Origin: Limonium bicolor | Lineage: Eukaryota > Streptophyta > Magnoliopsida > Caryophyllales > Plumbaginaceae | Reading direction: 5' to 3' | DNA: 64,000 bases | Assembly (NCBI GenBank): GCA_023374045.1 | Contig: CM041782.1 | Coordinates: 253,665,810-253,729,809, forward strand | In this document: positions 8,594-20,970 of the stretch, one piece after another | How the letters are laid out: every line of letters begins with the position of its first letter | Position numbering within the stretch: the first letter of the stretch is position 1 | Position numbers and translations under genes: made by a program | The notes under the pieces: generated by a model | Told to the model about the DNA's origin: nothing | The model's input: only the letters and a program-made list of their open reading frames with translations | The model's database searches: none

Positions 8594-10441
8594 ATGGTGT
8601 ACACCCGTTCTTGGTCAGACACTCATCTCGACTGGGACAAAATCCTTGACCCGGAAATCGAACGTACCGCTCAGCTAGCCAGACGTCAACAGAGGTTCCA
8701 AAGAGAAATACAAATGGCAACTCCTACAAACGGTAGCCAAGCAATGAGGCAATTTAGCAGACCAGCGGCCATTCCAAGAAGAAGCCCAATAGCTCTTCCT
8801 ACGCTACCACCCGACTTAATGAAGGAATGGAAGGATCTGAAGCCTTCACATCAGAACAAAGTCATACGAGAGATGCCCTCAGGCACATTTGACGGTTCCA
8901 ACCCCAACGACGCCCTAGATCATGTCAACCGATTTCTAATAAATATTGATCAAATTGGGTGCTCAGATAGTCTCCTGGAGTATGCTAGAATGAGTTTATT
9001 TCCTAGCAGCCTCACTGGTGAAGCAATGAAATGGTTCTACTGTCTTCCCTCTGGTATTATCACTAGTTGGGAGGAGATGACAACCAGGTTCTATGAAAAA
9101 TATTATCCTATTTCTAGAACTAGGAATTTGGTTGCTGCCTTACTTGCTTTGAAACAGGGAGGTGCTGAGACTATCTGTGAGGCATGGGATCGTTTTAAAG
9201 AAATGCTTTGACAGTGTCCTCATCACGGACAAGATCTCACGTGTATTGCAATGACGTTCTTTAATGGGTTGCAGCATATACATCAAGCCGAAGTTAGATC
9301 AGCTTTGGGAGGAAACATCCTCAACCGATCTGGAAATGATTTCATGGCGTCCATGGAGACGTACATTGAAGAGGTCCGTCAGTGGGGCACCGAAGGTGGC
9401 AGAACTATGACATTGGGTGCAAAAGGTGCAAGGAATATAGATCCTTGGATGGAGCAGATGGCAGAGTCACAAGCTCAACAATCCACACTGGTAAGCTCAC
9501 TAGTAAAAAGATTTGACGATTTTCTAATTAATGGTCAGCCTTCTCAGCAGGTAAAGAGGATAGCTTCTTCATCCTCATCTGAGCCTCTGTGCTCTCATTG
9601 TGGTGGTGACTACTCGTTTGAAGTATGCCCTTATTTGGAGGAGATACGGATTGCTGAAGAAGCCAACTTTGTAGGACAAGGGAATTACCAACAACCCTGG
9701 AACCGAAATCAACATCCAAATCTCAGGTATGGTAATCCCAACAATGCTTTAAATTCAAATCTTTTACAAAGTAATGTGCAGGGACCCCCAGGCTTCTCTA
9801 GGCAACCACACAATCAAGCTCGTCCTCAGATGCAGATGGGACAGGGCCAGAATTCCTATCAGCCACCTGTTAAATCAGCATCTGATGAAAAAATGGAAAG
9901 GCTCCAGGATATAATCACTTCAATGGCTACCACCCAGAAGGAACAACAAACTCTCAACCAATCCATGATGGATAGTCAAAGAAATCTAGAGCAGCAGATA
10001 AACCAGCTACTTACCAACCAGCACCAAAGGCAGCCGGGCTCATTTCCATCTCAACCTCAGCAGAATCCGAGAGAGACGGCCAAGGCCTTAAGGATCTGCA
10101 ACTGTGGTGCATCCTCGGAAATCCAACCTGAGGATGAGCTCAGTGCAGCCGTGACGTTAAGAAGTGGCAAGCAGCTGGGAAATAATCAAGAGCAAGTGAC
10201 TGCACAACAAACCGGTGAAAAGATCACCCATTCTAATAAATCATCAGAGCCTTCGGTCCCACCAGTGGTAGTTTCTGAGGAGATACAGGCTCCAATCAAT
10301 TCTTCCCCTTCCCCCTCTACTATTCATGTTGATGTGCCTTCTTCTACTCCTAAGCAAGTAGAACTTCCATTTCCAAATAGGATGAAAAAGAAGCATTTAG
10401 ACGAACAATTTGCTAAATTTTTAAGTATTTTTAAAAACTGA
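8594..10441 (+). pseudogene. gag: Ath2 gag
   Basis: Athila-type Gag. The start ATG at 8594 gives MVYTRSWSDTHLDW. The capsid-like domain (residues about 90-200) has the FDGSNPNDALDHVNRF and SLTGEAMKWFY boxes. A zinc-knuckle-like CSHCGGDYSFEVC lies near 9588, with Tyr in place of the usual His. A long Gln/Asn/Pro-rich region follows, then a coiled-coil stretch (MERLQDII ... QQINQLL). A TGA at 9209-9211 interrupts the frame and translation would resume near 9251. At 10441 a frameshift ends gag before the conserved LPFPNR-to-FLKDLL junction. Structural protein of the particle, now broken. Confidence 0.9.
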
Positions 10442-11190
10442 CTCTGGATATTCCTCTTATTGATGCTCTACAGGAGATGCCGAATTATGCAAAATTTCTG
10501 AAGGATCTCCTTACTCAAAAGAAGAAAAAGAAGGACAAAGAGACTGTCCACCTAACTAAGGAATGCCCTGCCGCTTTACTTCGAGCACTTCCTCCTAAGC
10601 AGAAAGATCCAGGCAATCCCATTGTTCCTTGCTTTATTGGGGATGTAGACTGCGACAGTGGTCTGTGTGACCTGGGTGCGAGTATCAACATTATGCCTTA
10701 TGCCACCTTCTTGAAGGTGAGAGGAGGAGAACTACACCCGGTCCCTTTCAAGCTCCAGCTGGTCGACAGATCCGAGATTAAACCAATGGGGATTGTGCGA
10801 GATCTCGTGGTGGGGGTTGACCGCTTCATCTTTCCTGCAGACTTTGTGGTTCTCAACATGGATGACGATGTAGAGGTTCCGCTCATTCTGGGACGTCCTT
10901 TCCTAAGTACTGCCAAGGTTGTCATTGACGTTCATGATGGTAAAATCACCTTGCGGTATGAGGACGAAAAGATTGAATTTGATATGAAAAAGATGATGAA
11001 GTCCAGCTCCACCTCAACTCATTCGGTTAGGTCGGTAAGTCTCCTAGATGAGGATGACGAGGTATGTGAACTTTCTGCTGATGAGGAGGTTTATTCTATA
11101 CCTTCTTCCCCTTTTTTGATTTTGAGCCCTTGGAGCATGTTCTTGTCTCTTCTGTTGAAAATAAGACATTTAATATGGATGTTAATATAG
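10442..11190 (+). pseudogene. pol: Ath2 aspartic protease
   Basis: Protease region, open from the ATG at 10477. The catalytic motif at 10669-10683 reads DLGAS, the Athila variant. The downstream LADRS-like (LVDRS) and VPLILGRPFL boxes are intact. It is out of frame with gag (shift near 10435) and the frame drifts again near 11110, before RT. Would mature the polyprotein. Confidence 0.9.
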
Positions 11191-11230
11191 CTCTAGCTCA
11201 TGTCGAGAGAGGAAAGACAGGTTTTCAAGC

Positions 11231-12460
11231 CTATCGCCCTCCTTTGGAGAAGCTTGATAGAGATATCCAATGACCTATTCCTTTTATAGAGCAGCCTCCA
11301 GTACTTGAGCTTAAGGAGCTCCCCTCTAATCTCAAATATGTTTTTCTTTCTGATAACAATTCTTTGCCTGTCATTGTCTCTTCTACTTTGACTTTTGGGC
11401 AGGAGACTAGGTTGCTAGAGGTGCTCAGGAAGCATAAGAGAGCCATTGGATGGACCTTGGCTGATATCAAAGGGATTGATCCAGCCTTCTGCACTCATCA
11501 TATCTATATGGAGGAGGATTACAAGCCGGTCAGACAGCCCCAGCGTCGACTGAACCCTAACATGAAGGAAGTTGTCAAGACAGAGGTGTTGAAGCTTTTA
11601 GATGCTGGAATCATTTACCCCATATCGGACAGTCCCTGGGTGAGTCCTGTACAGGTAGTTCCTAAGAAAGGGGGTTTTGAGGCTGTTCTGAACAACAAAG
11701 GTGAGTCTATTCCTCAGAGAAAGATCACTGGATGGCGTATGTGCATAGACTATAGGCGTTTGAATTGTGCTACAAGGAAAGATCATTTCCATCTCCCTTT
11801 TATTGATCAAATGCTTGAGAGGTTGGCCGGGCAGGAATATTATTGCTTTTTAGATGGTTTTTCAGGGTACTTTCAAATTCCTATTGCACCTAAGGACCAG
11901 GACAAGACTACTTTCACTTGTCCATATGGTACCTTTGCATATAAACGGATGCCCTTTGGATTATGCAATGCCCCTGCCACTTTCTAGCGTTGTATGCAGG
12001 CTATCTTTGCAGACTTCATTGAGCAGAGTATAGAGGTATTTATGGATGATTTATCTGTCTATGGTTCTGACTTTGATGTTTGTCTGGCTCAGCTTGACCT
12101 TATCCTTGGACGTTGCGAAGAGACCAACCTGGTGCTAAACTGGGAGAAATGTCAATTCATGGTAAAGGATGGGATTGTGCTTGGCCACAAGGTGTCTGGC
12201 AAAGGGATTGAGGTGGATAGAGCTAAAGTAGAAGTTATAGAGAAGCTGCCAGCGCCTACTTGTGTAAAGGATAAGAGCTTTTCTTGGGCATGCTGGTTTC
12301 TATCGACGGTTCATTCAAGACTTCTCTAAAATAGCTAAACCGTTGACTGATTTGCTTATGAAAGATGCCCCTTTTCTCTTCTCTGAAAATTGTCTGATGC
12401 TTTCAATTTGATTAAGCAAAAGTTGGTAGTTGCTCCTATTGTTGTTTCTCCTGACTGTCA
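11231..12460 (+). pseudogene. pol: Ath2 reverse transcriptase
   Basis: RT with the segments GWTLADIKGI, CIDYRRLN, FLDGFSGYFQIPIAP, MPFGLCNAPATF and the catalytic FMDD at 12039-12050. The open stretches are 11364-11987 and 11994-12329. A TAG at 11985-11987 stands where the family has Gln (CAG). Further frameshifts lie near 12270 and in the connection region 12380-12460. All catalytic boxes are present but the chain is cut. Confidence 0.92.
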
Positions 12461-14338
12461 TTGCCATTTGAGATTATGTGTGATGCTAGTGATTTTGCAG
12501 TAGGTGCAGCCCTGTGCCAAAAGAAAGATAAGGTGTTGAGAGTTATTGCTTATGCGAGTAAAACTCTTAATGACGCTCAGAGAAACTACACAACCACTGA
12601 GAAAGAGCTCCTGGCTGTGGTCTTCTCCTTAGATAGATTCAGATCATATTTATGGGGAAGTAAAGTGATTATTCACACTGACCACTCTGCTCTTAAATAT
12701 TTGTTTACTAAGAAAGAGGCCAAGCCTCGCTTGCTACGTTGGATTCTTCTTTTACAGGAATTCGATATAGAAGTGAGAGACAAGAGTGGTAAACTGAATG
12801 TTGTTGCTGACCATCTCTCTAGAATGGTAACTCCTGACGACGGTATTCCTATTAATGAATTTTTTCCCGATGAAGCCGTCTTCAGTTTGAAAAAGGTGCA
12901 AGAGCCATGGTATGCTGATATGGCTAATTTTCTTGTTTCTGGAGTTGCACCTCATGATTTATCATATTCCCAGAAAAAGAAATTCCTTTCTGATTCCCGC
13001 CATTATATCTGGGAAGATCCTCATTTGTTTAGAGTGTGTGCAGATAGCTTAATTCGCAGGTGTCTCCCTGATGATGAGGTACCCAGTGTTCTAGAGTTTT
13101 GTCACTCCAGAGAGGCTGGAGGCCATCATGGATCCCATCGGACGGTAGCTAAGGTTTTGGAGTCCGGATTTTATTGGCCCACACACCATAAAGACTGCCA
13201 AACCTTTGTGGCTAGTTGTGATAGCTGTCAGCGCATGGGCAATACTTCAAGGCGACATGAGATGCCTCAGCAAAGCATTTTGGAGGTCAAACTTTTTGAC
13301 TGCTGGGGTATCGATTTTATGGGGCCATTTCCCTTTTCACAAGGTTATCAATACATTCTGGTGGCAGTGGACTACGTGTCCAAGTGGGTTGAAGCCATAC
13401 CATGCCAGAATGCTGATTCAAAGACCGTGGTCAAGTTTATCAAAAAACACATCTTCACTCGCTTCGGAGTTCCACGAGCAATTATCAGTGATGGGGGATC
13501 ACATTTTTGCAACCGTTCATTTGATGCCTTGCTGGCTAAGTACGGAGTACGTCATAAGGTTGCACTACCGTATCACCCACAAACAAATGGACAAGCTGAA
13601 ATATCCAATCGAGAGTTAAAGTGGATTCTCCAAAAGACAGTAAACTCTTCAAGGAAGGACTGGTCTCTACGGTTAGATGACGCTCTCTGGGCCTACAGGA
13701 CAGCATTCAAGACACCCATCGGGATGTCTCCTTTTAGGCTGGTATATGGGAAATCTTGCCATCTACCTGTTGAGTTGGAGCATAAGGCGTACTGGGCACT
13801 TAAGGCCCTGAACTTTGACATACTTGCTGCTGGTGAGAAACACAAATTTCAGCTTTCAGAGCTTGAAGAACTAAGAGATCAAGCTTACAACAGTGCTCGA
13901 ATCTACAAGGAGCGCACCAAGAAACTCCACGATCAAATGATCAAGAAACGTGACTTCAAAGTTGGAGATTGGGTGCTCCTCTACAACTCCAGATTGAAGA
14001 TCTTTCCAGGAAAGCTTAAATCTCACTGGGCAGGACCATTTAAGGTGGTAGGGGTTACTTCATTTGGAGCCTACGAACTGCAGAACAAGAAGGGTGAAAC
14101 CTTCAAAGTTAATGGGGCCCGTCTGAAGAGGTATACTTGTCCTGCTGATGTTTCTACTGACTTGCTTGGAGTTTCTTTTGTCCAGGTACAGCAGGATCTT
14201 TCTTCCCCTGTTTTGGAGTCGGCGCCACCTAGAAAGAAGTCTCTCCCATGGCGGTTAAAACATAAGTTCCGAAAGCTGCGCAACTTAGTTCTAGGAAGTT
14301 GTGGGACCCCTTCCCACTCCTCTTCCTCTTTCTCCTAA
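12461..14338 (+). CDS. pol: Ath2 RNase H and integrase (open frame of a broken polyprotein)
   Basis: Uninterrupted 625-codon frame. RNase H comes first: [12 protein letters not shown] with the first Asp, [10 protein letters not shown] with Glu, [10 protein letters not shown] with Asp, up to about residue 125. Integrase follows: an HHCC zinc-binding part near residues 215-260 (GGHHGSHRT ... CDSCQR), then the D,D-35-E core with the Asp of WGIDFMGP, the Asp of ISDGGSHF and the Glu of [12 protein letters not shown]-terminal DNA-binding part has [12 protein letters not shown] and FPGKLKSHW. Roles: removal of the RNA strand and insertion of cDNA. It has no start codon of its own; the listed ATG is simply the first in frame, as the true protein is part of gag-pol. 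It ends in a Ser-rich tail. Confidence 0.9.
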   Translation: MPFEIMCDASDFAVGAALCQKKDKVLRVIAYASKTLNDAQRNYTTTEKELLAVVFSLDRFRSYLWGSKVIIHTDHSALKYLFTKKEAKPRLLRWILLLQEFDIEVRDKSGKLNVVADHLSRMVTPDDGIPINEFFPDEAVFSLKKVQEPWYADMANFLVSGVAPHDLSYSQKKKFLSDSRHYIWEDPHLFRVCADSLIRRCLPDDEVPSVLEFCHSREAGGHHGSHRTVAKVLESGFYWPTHHKDCQTFVASCDSCQRMGNTSRRHEMPQQSILEVKLFDCWGIDFMGPFPFSQGYQYILVAVDYVSKWVEAIPCQNADSKTVVKFIKKHIFTRFGVPRAIISDGGSHFCNRSFDALLAKYGVRHKVALPYHPQTNGQAEISNRELKWILQKTVNSSRKDWSLRLDDALWAYRTAFKTPIGMSPFRLVYGKSCHLPVELEHKAYWALKALNFDILAAGEKHKFQLSELEELRDQAYNSARIYKERTKKLHDQMIKKRDFKVGDWVLLYNSRLKIFPGKLKSHWAGPFKVVGVTSFGAYELQNKKGETFKVNGARLKRYTCPADVSTDLLGVSFVQVQQDLSSPVLESAPPRKKSLPWRLKHKFRKLRNLVLGSCGTPSHSSSSFS

Positions 14339-15657
14339 TCGGACTGATGAGTCTAGCTTGAGACTATACAACAGAGCAGCTTGGTGGGAGGCAACCCACC
14401 ACTTATTTTCAATTTACAGGAAGAATTCTCTACCCTATTTTCTTGAACTTACATTTCCTTTCAGAATTATGTGTGCTTAAATAATATGTTTAGTAAAAAA
14501 AAAGATTTTATCTATTTTTCTTATATATCCATATTAGGGCGCGGTCGTGCACAAGGTGCAATAACTTGAGTTCTTCTGGTTGTTTAGAATATTCTTTCCA
14601 GGCACATCTTGCGCGATTCTACAGCAGAACTCAAGTGTGGGGTGAGCCGTGCAGCACACCCTGAACGAACTCTGGGGAGTATTCTACATCCTTTCACTCT
14701 TGAATATTTTATATGCTCCCCTCTAAACTGTTATGTGTAATTTTGTTTTCCCGTTGGATCGCTTGCACAATGTTAATTCTTCCTAAGCAATGGGGTAAGC
14801 TCCTTCGCCGCTTACTTTTTGTGTGTTTTTGAGCTCTTTTCTCTTGCATTTGTTTAAGTCTTGCTGTGTTGCTCAACTTGGAAGGAAGCCATAGAGGAAG
14901 AATAATTGGTTAGCTGATCTTGGGGTGCAAAATTTTTAAATTATTCTGGTTTTAATTGATTAAAATAAAGTCTATGTTCTGTGAATGCTTTAATGATAGA
15001 GAATACTCACCATCTGAACCCTGTTTTTAGCCTTGAGCCTTGGAATGTCTGGATTGAAATGGTTGGAAAAAGAACAAGGCAAGGTACTCCGCTGATCCTA
15101 AGCATGCTTAATTTTAATTCTGATCCAAAATCGGGCCTTGTCCACTTGGTTATTAAGTCCTTTGGGGTGCCTCATCACCTAGCTACCTAAGGTCCTTGTG
15201 ATCTGGGATAGTTGACCCAAAGCCGTTACATGGGTGGAGAGAAAAGTCTGTGGTGAAAGAAATTAAAAGCGCTTAAAAAATGTGCAATCACTGAGCTGAA
15301 TGAAAATTTAATTCTCTTCATGGATCAAGAGTATGTGGCATTGAAAGGTATGATGGAATAAGATCTTACTTCATGCCCTTTGTCGTTCTAACGGTTTGAG
15401 AATGAAAAGGTGGATTGGCTCATTGCTAAAGGCGAGGTTCTTATGGTTTTGTTTCTCTATTGTTAGCTTTGAATGACTTTTTGTTCTATAAAAAAAATGA
15501 ATTGTGCTTAATAAACTAAATTGCCCCCTTGATTGGTAAAACTAGTAGTGTCCTTCTTCTGTGCTCTTCCTTTTGAGTTGAGTTTCATTAGCTTGGCTTG
15601 GACTTGTGTTTGAGAGTTTTGCTTGAGGACAAGCAAAAGGCTAAGTGTGGGGTGATT
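14339..15657 (+). other. Ath2 3' non-coding region between integrase and 3' LTR
   Basis: 1.3 kb without an env-like frame, although many Athila elements have one here. Patches match the Ath1 remnant: GGTGGGAGGCAACCCACC (14381) against GACTGGGAGGCACCCCACT; the stretch 15163-15235 (CTACCTAAGGTC, GACCCAAAGCCG); and 15320-15400 (GAGTATGTGG ... GAAAGGTAT). The end GTGTGGGGTGATT touches the 3' LTR and is the probable polypurine tract. Confidence 0.75.
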
Positions 15658-16438
15658 TGATAAGTGTGAAATTGATGTAGTTTTATAGGTATTAAATCCT
15701 TATTTTGTGTAACTTTTTACACACTTTCTCACACTTATTCTATGTTTTTCATGACTCTTACTTTGGGTAAGAACTGATGCCAATTTATATGATAAAATCA
15801 GGAATTGATGGTGGAAATTCATAGTTCTCCTCACGAGCTTTCCAACGCCGCAAACGGGGAACAAATCGGAGCTCAAATGAAGAATCTGGGACAGTTTGCA
15901 TCTATCCATCTATAAAGAAGCATTTCTTAAAAAAAAAAATCAAAAAAAAAAGTCAAAAAGTTGAACGCGTGAGTTGAAAAAAAAATCAAAAATCAATTTC
16001 CAAAACCACGCGTGAGTGTTCTGTAAAAAAAAAAAGTTGTTGAAGTCTGCACGCGCAGACAACGACAACATCAAAAAAAAATAAAAAAGGAAGACAAACA
16101 GAAGTCTGCTTTTGCAAACATATTTTCCAGCACCCGAATCAGAAAAAGAGGAGCAGCTTTCGGTGCCGCCGTCTGACTCAAATCTCCCCCGATTTACTCA
16201 CCTGCCACCTATTATTATATTCACTACTCCCTCCTTTTTCAGTCTATAAAAACCCACATCTGCTCCAATTTTTGAACACAATGGATCACCCGAGAGCAGA
16301 CCATCCTTCCCCCACCATCTCTTCTTTTCCTTTCTTAGTTTCTCATTTTCCCATTCCATAACTCAGGTACACATACACCCTTTTCTTATATTACCAACTC
16401 CACCACACTTCCACTTATTTTCCATTTTCCACCACAAA

Positions 16439-16443
16439 CTTCC
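16439..16443. repeat. LardC target site duplication, left (CTTCC)
   Basis: CTTCC before TGAAATACCCC, repeated at 30643-30647; single copy in the Ath2 5' LTR near 5605. Confidence 0.92.
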
Positions 16444-19010
16444 TGAAATACCCCAAACCTAAGTATGCTAAGTAAACATCAAATCACGATGTAGTAAGGC
16501 TAGAATATGCCTTAGAAAGATTGGTAGATAATTTCACCCACAAACACAAGAGCAATGCTTAAGGGCAATTAGGGCAAAAACATGCTCTAAGCTTAGAGAG
16601 ACTTGGGTGGGTACCCAAATATCATGAAAGACCTTAGTAATATTATAATGGTCATTTTAAATCAATTAGCAAAGAAAACCAAGCTTGAAAACAAGTTAAA
16701 ACACAAAATGTGCTTTAAGAAGTCTTAAAGCACATTTTTGAGAAATTGTCTTAGAATTGAGTTTTGAGTGGCTAGATGTCCATCATTACTCTTTAATCAA
16801 CATGTGTACTAATTAGTATCACATTAGGAAGCCTTAATCAATGGGAAATCAAAAATTTCAGAAATATGTGCACTGATTTGTGAATAGTGCCAAATAGTGA
16901 CTAGTTTAAGTTTTAATCAATATAAGCTAATTAGTTGGTCAACAAAGACCATGACTAGCCTTATTTAAGGTAGGGGGCCGGTTTTCTAAAGGAGGGTGAG
17001 TCACCATAAGTAGTCAAATACGAAGAAAAGAAGAGATAAGTAAAAGAGTACTATTTGCTTTATTAAAGCAAATATCTCTTATAAGCCACCTTTTCTTCTT
17101 CTCTCTTCATTTCTCTTCTTCGCAGATTTCTTCTTCTCTCTTTTGCTCCAAACCGAGAGAGCTCCATCCATGGGTGCTCCACCTTCAATCACTCACTAAG
17201 TGTTCATCTTTGCTCCAAATCAAAAACTAAACACATATTTCTCTTAGTTAGCTCAAGCTCTAGCTTTCTATCTTTTCAAATCTTGCAAAGCTCAAGTTTG
17301 GTGCCATGAGAAAACTCCATTGATGGAGGAAAATCAAGTTTGAAGAGCTCATTAGCTTCTCCATTCTCTTAAGGTAAAGAAAATGTAAGAAAAACCATGT
17401 TTCCATCATTTCTTGTACATGGCCGAAAATTTCTTCTCATAGGGCTATGTTTTTATGCCTTGTTCTAGCTTGATTTATTCACCAAGGACTAGTGGAGGTC
17501 CTATTTCATTCAATGCCCAAGTCTACTTTGAGACTTCAAGGTAATCATCCACTTTTATGCCTTAGAACACATTTCTAACCTAGGGTTTCATTCCTTGAGG
17601 TTAGTGCATTGTTTAGTACTCATATGAGTCATTGAATATTGATTAGAACATTGGCAAGGGGAATTTAAGTGGTGGCCGAGATCTATGCAAGAAGAAGGTC
17701 TAAGGAGGAGATTAAGATAAGCTTGAGAAAACAAGGTAAAATGCTTACCTAATGGTGGTTTAAGATTAAGGAATGAGTTTTAGATAAGTACCAATGTAGC
17801 TTAGAGCTTACATTGTGTATTGGGTTATATAACCTAAGAAAAAGAACTTAAACAAGCTTATGAACTTGTGATTAAGGAGCTAATGGGAATGAGTTAGTAA
17901 TATAAGTTTAAGGTGGATTTTAAGAGCATTATAACTACTATGAGATTGATGAGTGTATTTGCAGGTTGAAAGCTTATATATGTGGGAAATTCAGTGTTTA
18001 AGTTTAAGTCATTTAAGGGCCTAAGAGCCATGTAATTTAAGAGCCTTAGTGCTATGCAATTTAAGATTATTGCAATATATTGAGTTTGTTGTGAATGAGT
18101 TGGTTTGGGTGATGAGATATGATGAGAAAGAACTTGAGGTGTGTGAGATGGTTAAATGAGGAAAAATAATGTGTTTGGGCATGCTATGATGCTAGAGGTG
18201 CTATGGCAAAAAGTGAGTAGAAAATAAGTGTTTAGGCGATGGTGGTGAATTAATATGACCTAGGATTTACTAGGAGTCATTATGAGGAATTTGAGTGGAG
18301 ATTAGTTAACTAAGGAGTTCTTGAGGTTTAGAATGACCTAGAGATGTCTAGGAGGAATTAGAGGAATGGTGAGTGTTTTTGAACACACCAAAATCATGAG
18401 ATGAGGAATGTAAGACTTGTGCATAAGTTTAAGGAGAAGGTGTAATGCTTAAGGTGATTTAGATATGTTCTAAGGGAATTTAATGACTAAGGAAGTACTA
18501 GGAAGTCTTAGAGGTTGTCTTGATGAAAAAGGGGTGAGATAAAGTGTTGTAATGAGTTATAATGATTTAGACATTATTTTGAAGGATTTAGGAATCAAGA
18601 GAATGTAATTGAGTATTTAGGACTTAGGCAAGTGTTGGTAAACAACTAGGAAGGAAATAAGGTGTTGATGGATGGAAGCTTAAGCTTGTGAAGGAACTTT
18701 AAGTAAATGCATAAAAGAATTTTCGATGGTGAAAGATGCTTGGGAGATGATGTTATAGTGGTGAGGAAAACATTTGGCATAGTGGTTACATTAGGTATGA
18801 ACCACCACCTAGAACCTAGAGGAAAACATTACAAGTGTTAGCATTATTACAAGGAAAATGCATAATGACTAAGGTGGATCTTGGTGGAAGATTTAATGTG
18901 TTTAGAGGAGGGCTTAAGGTGTATTTGAGGTGCCCAAATGAGGTTATAACATATTAGGATATATGAGGAGAAGTTTGGAGTTGAAAGGAGAATTCAGAAA
19001 CAAGGTTCTG

Positions 19011-19345
19011 GATCCGACCGACCTTAGGACCGGACTTGCAAGGTCGGTCGAGCTCAGTTTACACTACCGGAGAAAGTTTCTGGAATGGACCGACCTTGGG
19101 ACCGGACTTACAAGGTCGGTCGGGCATGTATTTTGTACGGTAATAACTCTCTGGAATCGACCAAACATAGGACCGAACTTGGCAAGTTCGGTCGAGATTA
19201 AATTTCCCTCGGGGAAACTCTCGGGAATGGACCGACCTTGGGGACCGGACTTGCAAGGTCGGTCGGGGTAGAATTTTCAAACGGAGAAGTGTTCTGGAAT
19301 GGACCGACCTTAGGTAAGGTCGGTCGGATGTTCGGTCGGGCCTAA
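19011..19345 (+). repeat. Five-unit palindrome array in LardC 5' LTR
   Basis: Five units of about 73 bp. Four show GACCGACCTT ... AAGGTCGGTC around a loop containing GGACCGGACTT; the third is diverged (GACCGAACTTG/CAAGTTCGGTC half) and the fifth has a shortened loop. Position and period match the LardA array although the stems differ. Confidence 0.9.
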
Positions 19346-20597
19346 AATAAAAAAAAAAATTTAATTCTAAGAATGGTAATAGGTAATAAGGTATACCTTT
19401 GGTAGGGTGGTAATGATTAGGACCCTAGGAACTTAAGGGATTAAGTTATGTTAAGTTAAGTATAAACTTAAAAGTTTAAGGTTATGTTGTAAGATTAAGT
19501 TGTAAGACTTAAGAGGTGTTAGGTGGGGATCAATAAGGAATTAAGTAAGTTAAACAAGTTAAGTAAGTCATATTAAGTTAAGTGATTAACAACCTAAAAC
19601 TGAATGAATGTTTTAGGACTTGGGAGTTTGGACTCCGGAAGAGAGTAAGCAGCCGAACGACCAACGGTGAACGGTACAGTTCTTCTTGTGACCTGCTTGC
19701 TAACGAGGTGTCCCTCGGCTTGTGTGCTATTTGTTTTATGTGCTCACTAAACAAGATAAAGCATGCAACCGGAACATATTATATTTATTGTATTGTTGTG
19801 TGATGTTTGAAAACTAACACAACATACCGTGAGAACTTACTAACCAATGTTTAGTAAGGAATTGAGTGAGACTAAGGAACGCCCCATAATAAGGGACGAT
19901 ATGAACCGAGAGAGGTTAACCAACAAACAGGGTCTTGAGATTACTAATAACTGGAACTTGAGTGAGGAAACCCGGGACCGATCTCCGGTCATGCATGCTA
20001 AGGAAAGGGGGTCGTTATCTATAGCAGATTCAACTTCCGATTAAGGACTTGTCTTCGGACTTGTAGCCTAGGGCCGGTTTCCGGCTCAGCTGCGCTGGAC
20101 TCCCGTCCAGAGTAGGTGGCATTAAGATGGTGCGGTGGGATCACCTAAATCCCAGGTTCGAATTAAGCTACAACCATTCCCTTCCAGGAACGGTTTGTAT
20201 ATTGAGATTAAGTTAAGATTAAGATTAAGGTAAGGTTAAGATGAGTTACAACCATTCCTTTTTAGAGGATGGTTTGTATTGTTAAGATTAAGATTAAGAT
20301 AAGCGACATCCACTCCTTATTAAAGGATGGTTGTTTCTAAGATTAAGATAAGACTAAGATTGAGGTGAGATAAGGATGGACTAAGATTAAGAGGGAACAT
20401 TACTTGAGGAGTTAAATAACTAACTCTCTAATTAAGGGAACGCATTTAAGTCGTTCATTGTGTGTGAACTTTCATTGTTCATATTTGGATCGTTGTTTAC
20501 AGCATTTACTATTATGTTGTGCATATAATCAACCTCCATGCTATCGACAATTAGTCGTCGTAGCCACGTTAGCTTGGGGGCCATGAGGGGATCGTAC

Positions 20598-20625
20598 CAG
20601 CATTCGTGCTGACCCCCTTTGGGGG
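20598..20625 (+). other. Double hairpin near LardC 5' LTR end
   Basis: CAGCA-TTCG-TGCTG (20598-20611), one A, then CCCCC-TTT-GGGGG (20613-20625) and a T-run. The TTCG loop closing a stem is a stable RNA tetraloop. Identical in the 3' LTR (30295-30322). Confidence 0.72.
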
Positions 20626-20944
20626 CTGTTTTTACTACACAGGTACATCAGGAGGCGGCCGACGCTAGAGTAAGAAGAGGATACAAGTGTTAAGGATTAA
20701 GTGTGACCTACGAGTTGCGCATGTACACTCGTATGGCAATTGAGTTAGTAAGATGTATAGGTTGTGAGAGGATTGTAAGAAGAATATGTGTTTGGTTAAG
20801 GTTGTTATGTACTAATGTTCGGTATATTCTGTAGTCAGACCGTGGCAAGGTCCTGGATTGTAAAGAATTCCGCTGTGACATGTTTATATATATACTGTTA
20901 AGTTGCAAGACCACATCTGGATTGAGTTGGGGTGTTACAAAAAG

Positions 20945-20970
20945 TGGTAGCAGAGCGTAGTTACGCTCTG
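20945..20970 (+). promoter_or_regulatory. LardC primer binding site with overlapping hairpin
   Basis: TGGTAGCAGAGC (20945-20956) is the initiator-Met PBS with one mismatch (G for T at position 6), five bases after the LTR end. CAGAGCGT-AGTT-ACGCTCTG (20951-20970) forms a hairpin that covers the second half of the PBS. Confidence 0.82.

Larger units (their letters stand above)
16444..20939 (+). repeat. LardC 5' LTR
   Basis: 4,496 bp. A TATA-like TTATTTAAGG at 16961-16970 sits where LardA has its TATA box, and a CT-rich leader-like stretch follows (17085-17150). It carries three AAGGTAA donor-like signals (17371, 17538, 17733), the five-palindrome array (19011-19345) and the double hairpin (20598-20625). 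The A+G-rich middle part has no credible gene. Confidence 0.92.

Noticed and set aside
13206..13619. 137-codon plus-strand frame inside Ath2 integrase
   Set aside because: Shadow frame of the integrase catalytic core.
14339..15657. Env-like gene of Ath2
   Set aside because: The longest frame is about 69 codons, with no signal peptide or membrane segment of note.
20150..20170. CCCAGGTTCGAATTAAG in the LardC LTR as a tRNA gene T-arm
   Set aside because: No acceptor stem, D-arm or anticodon arm can be built around it.
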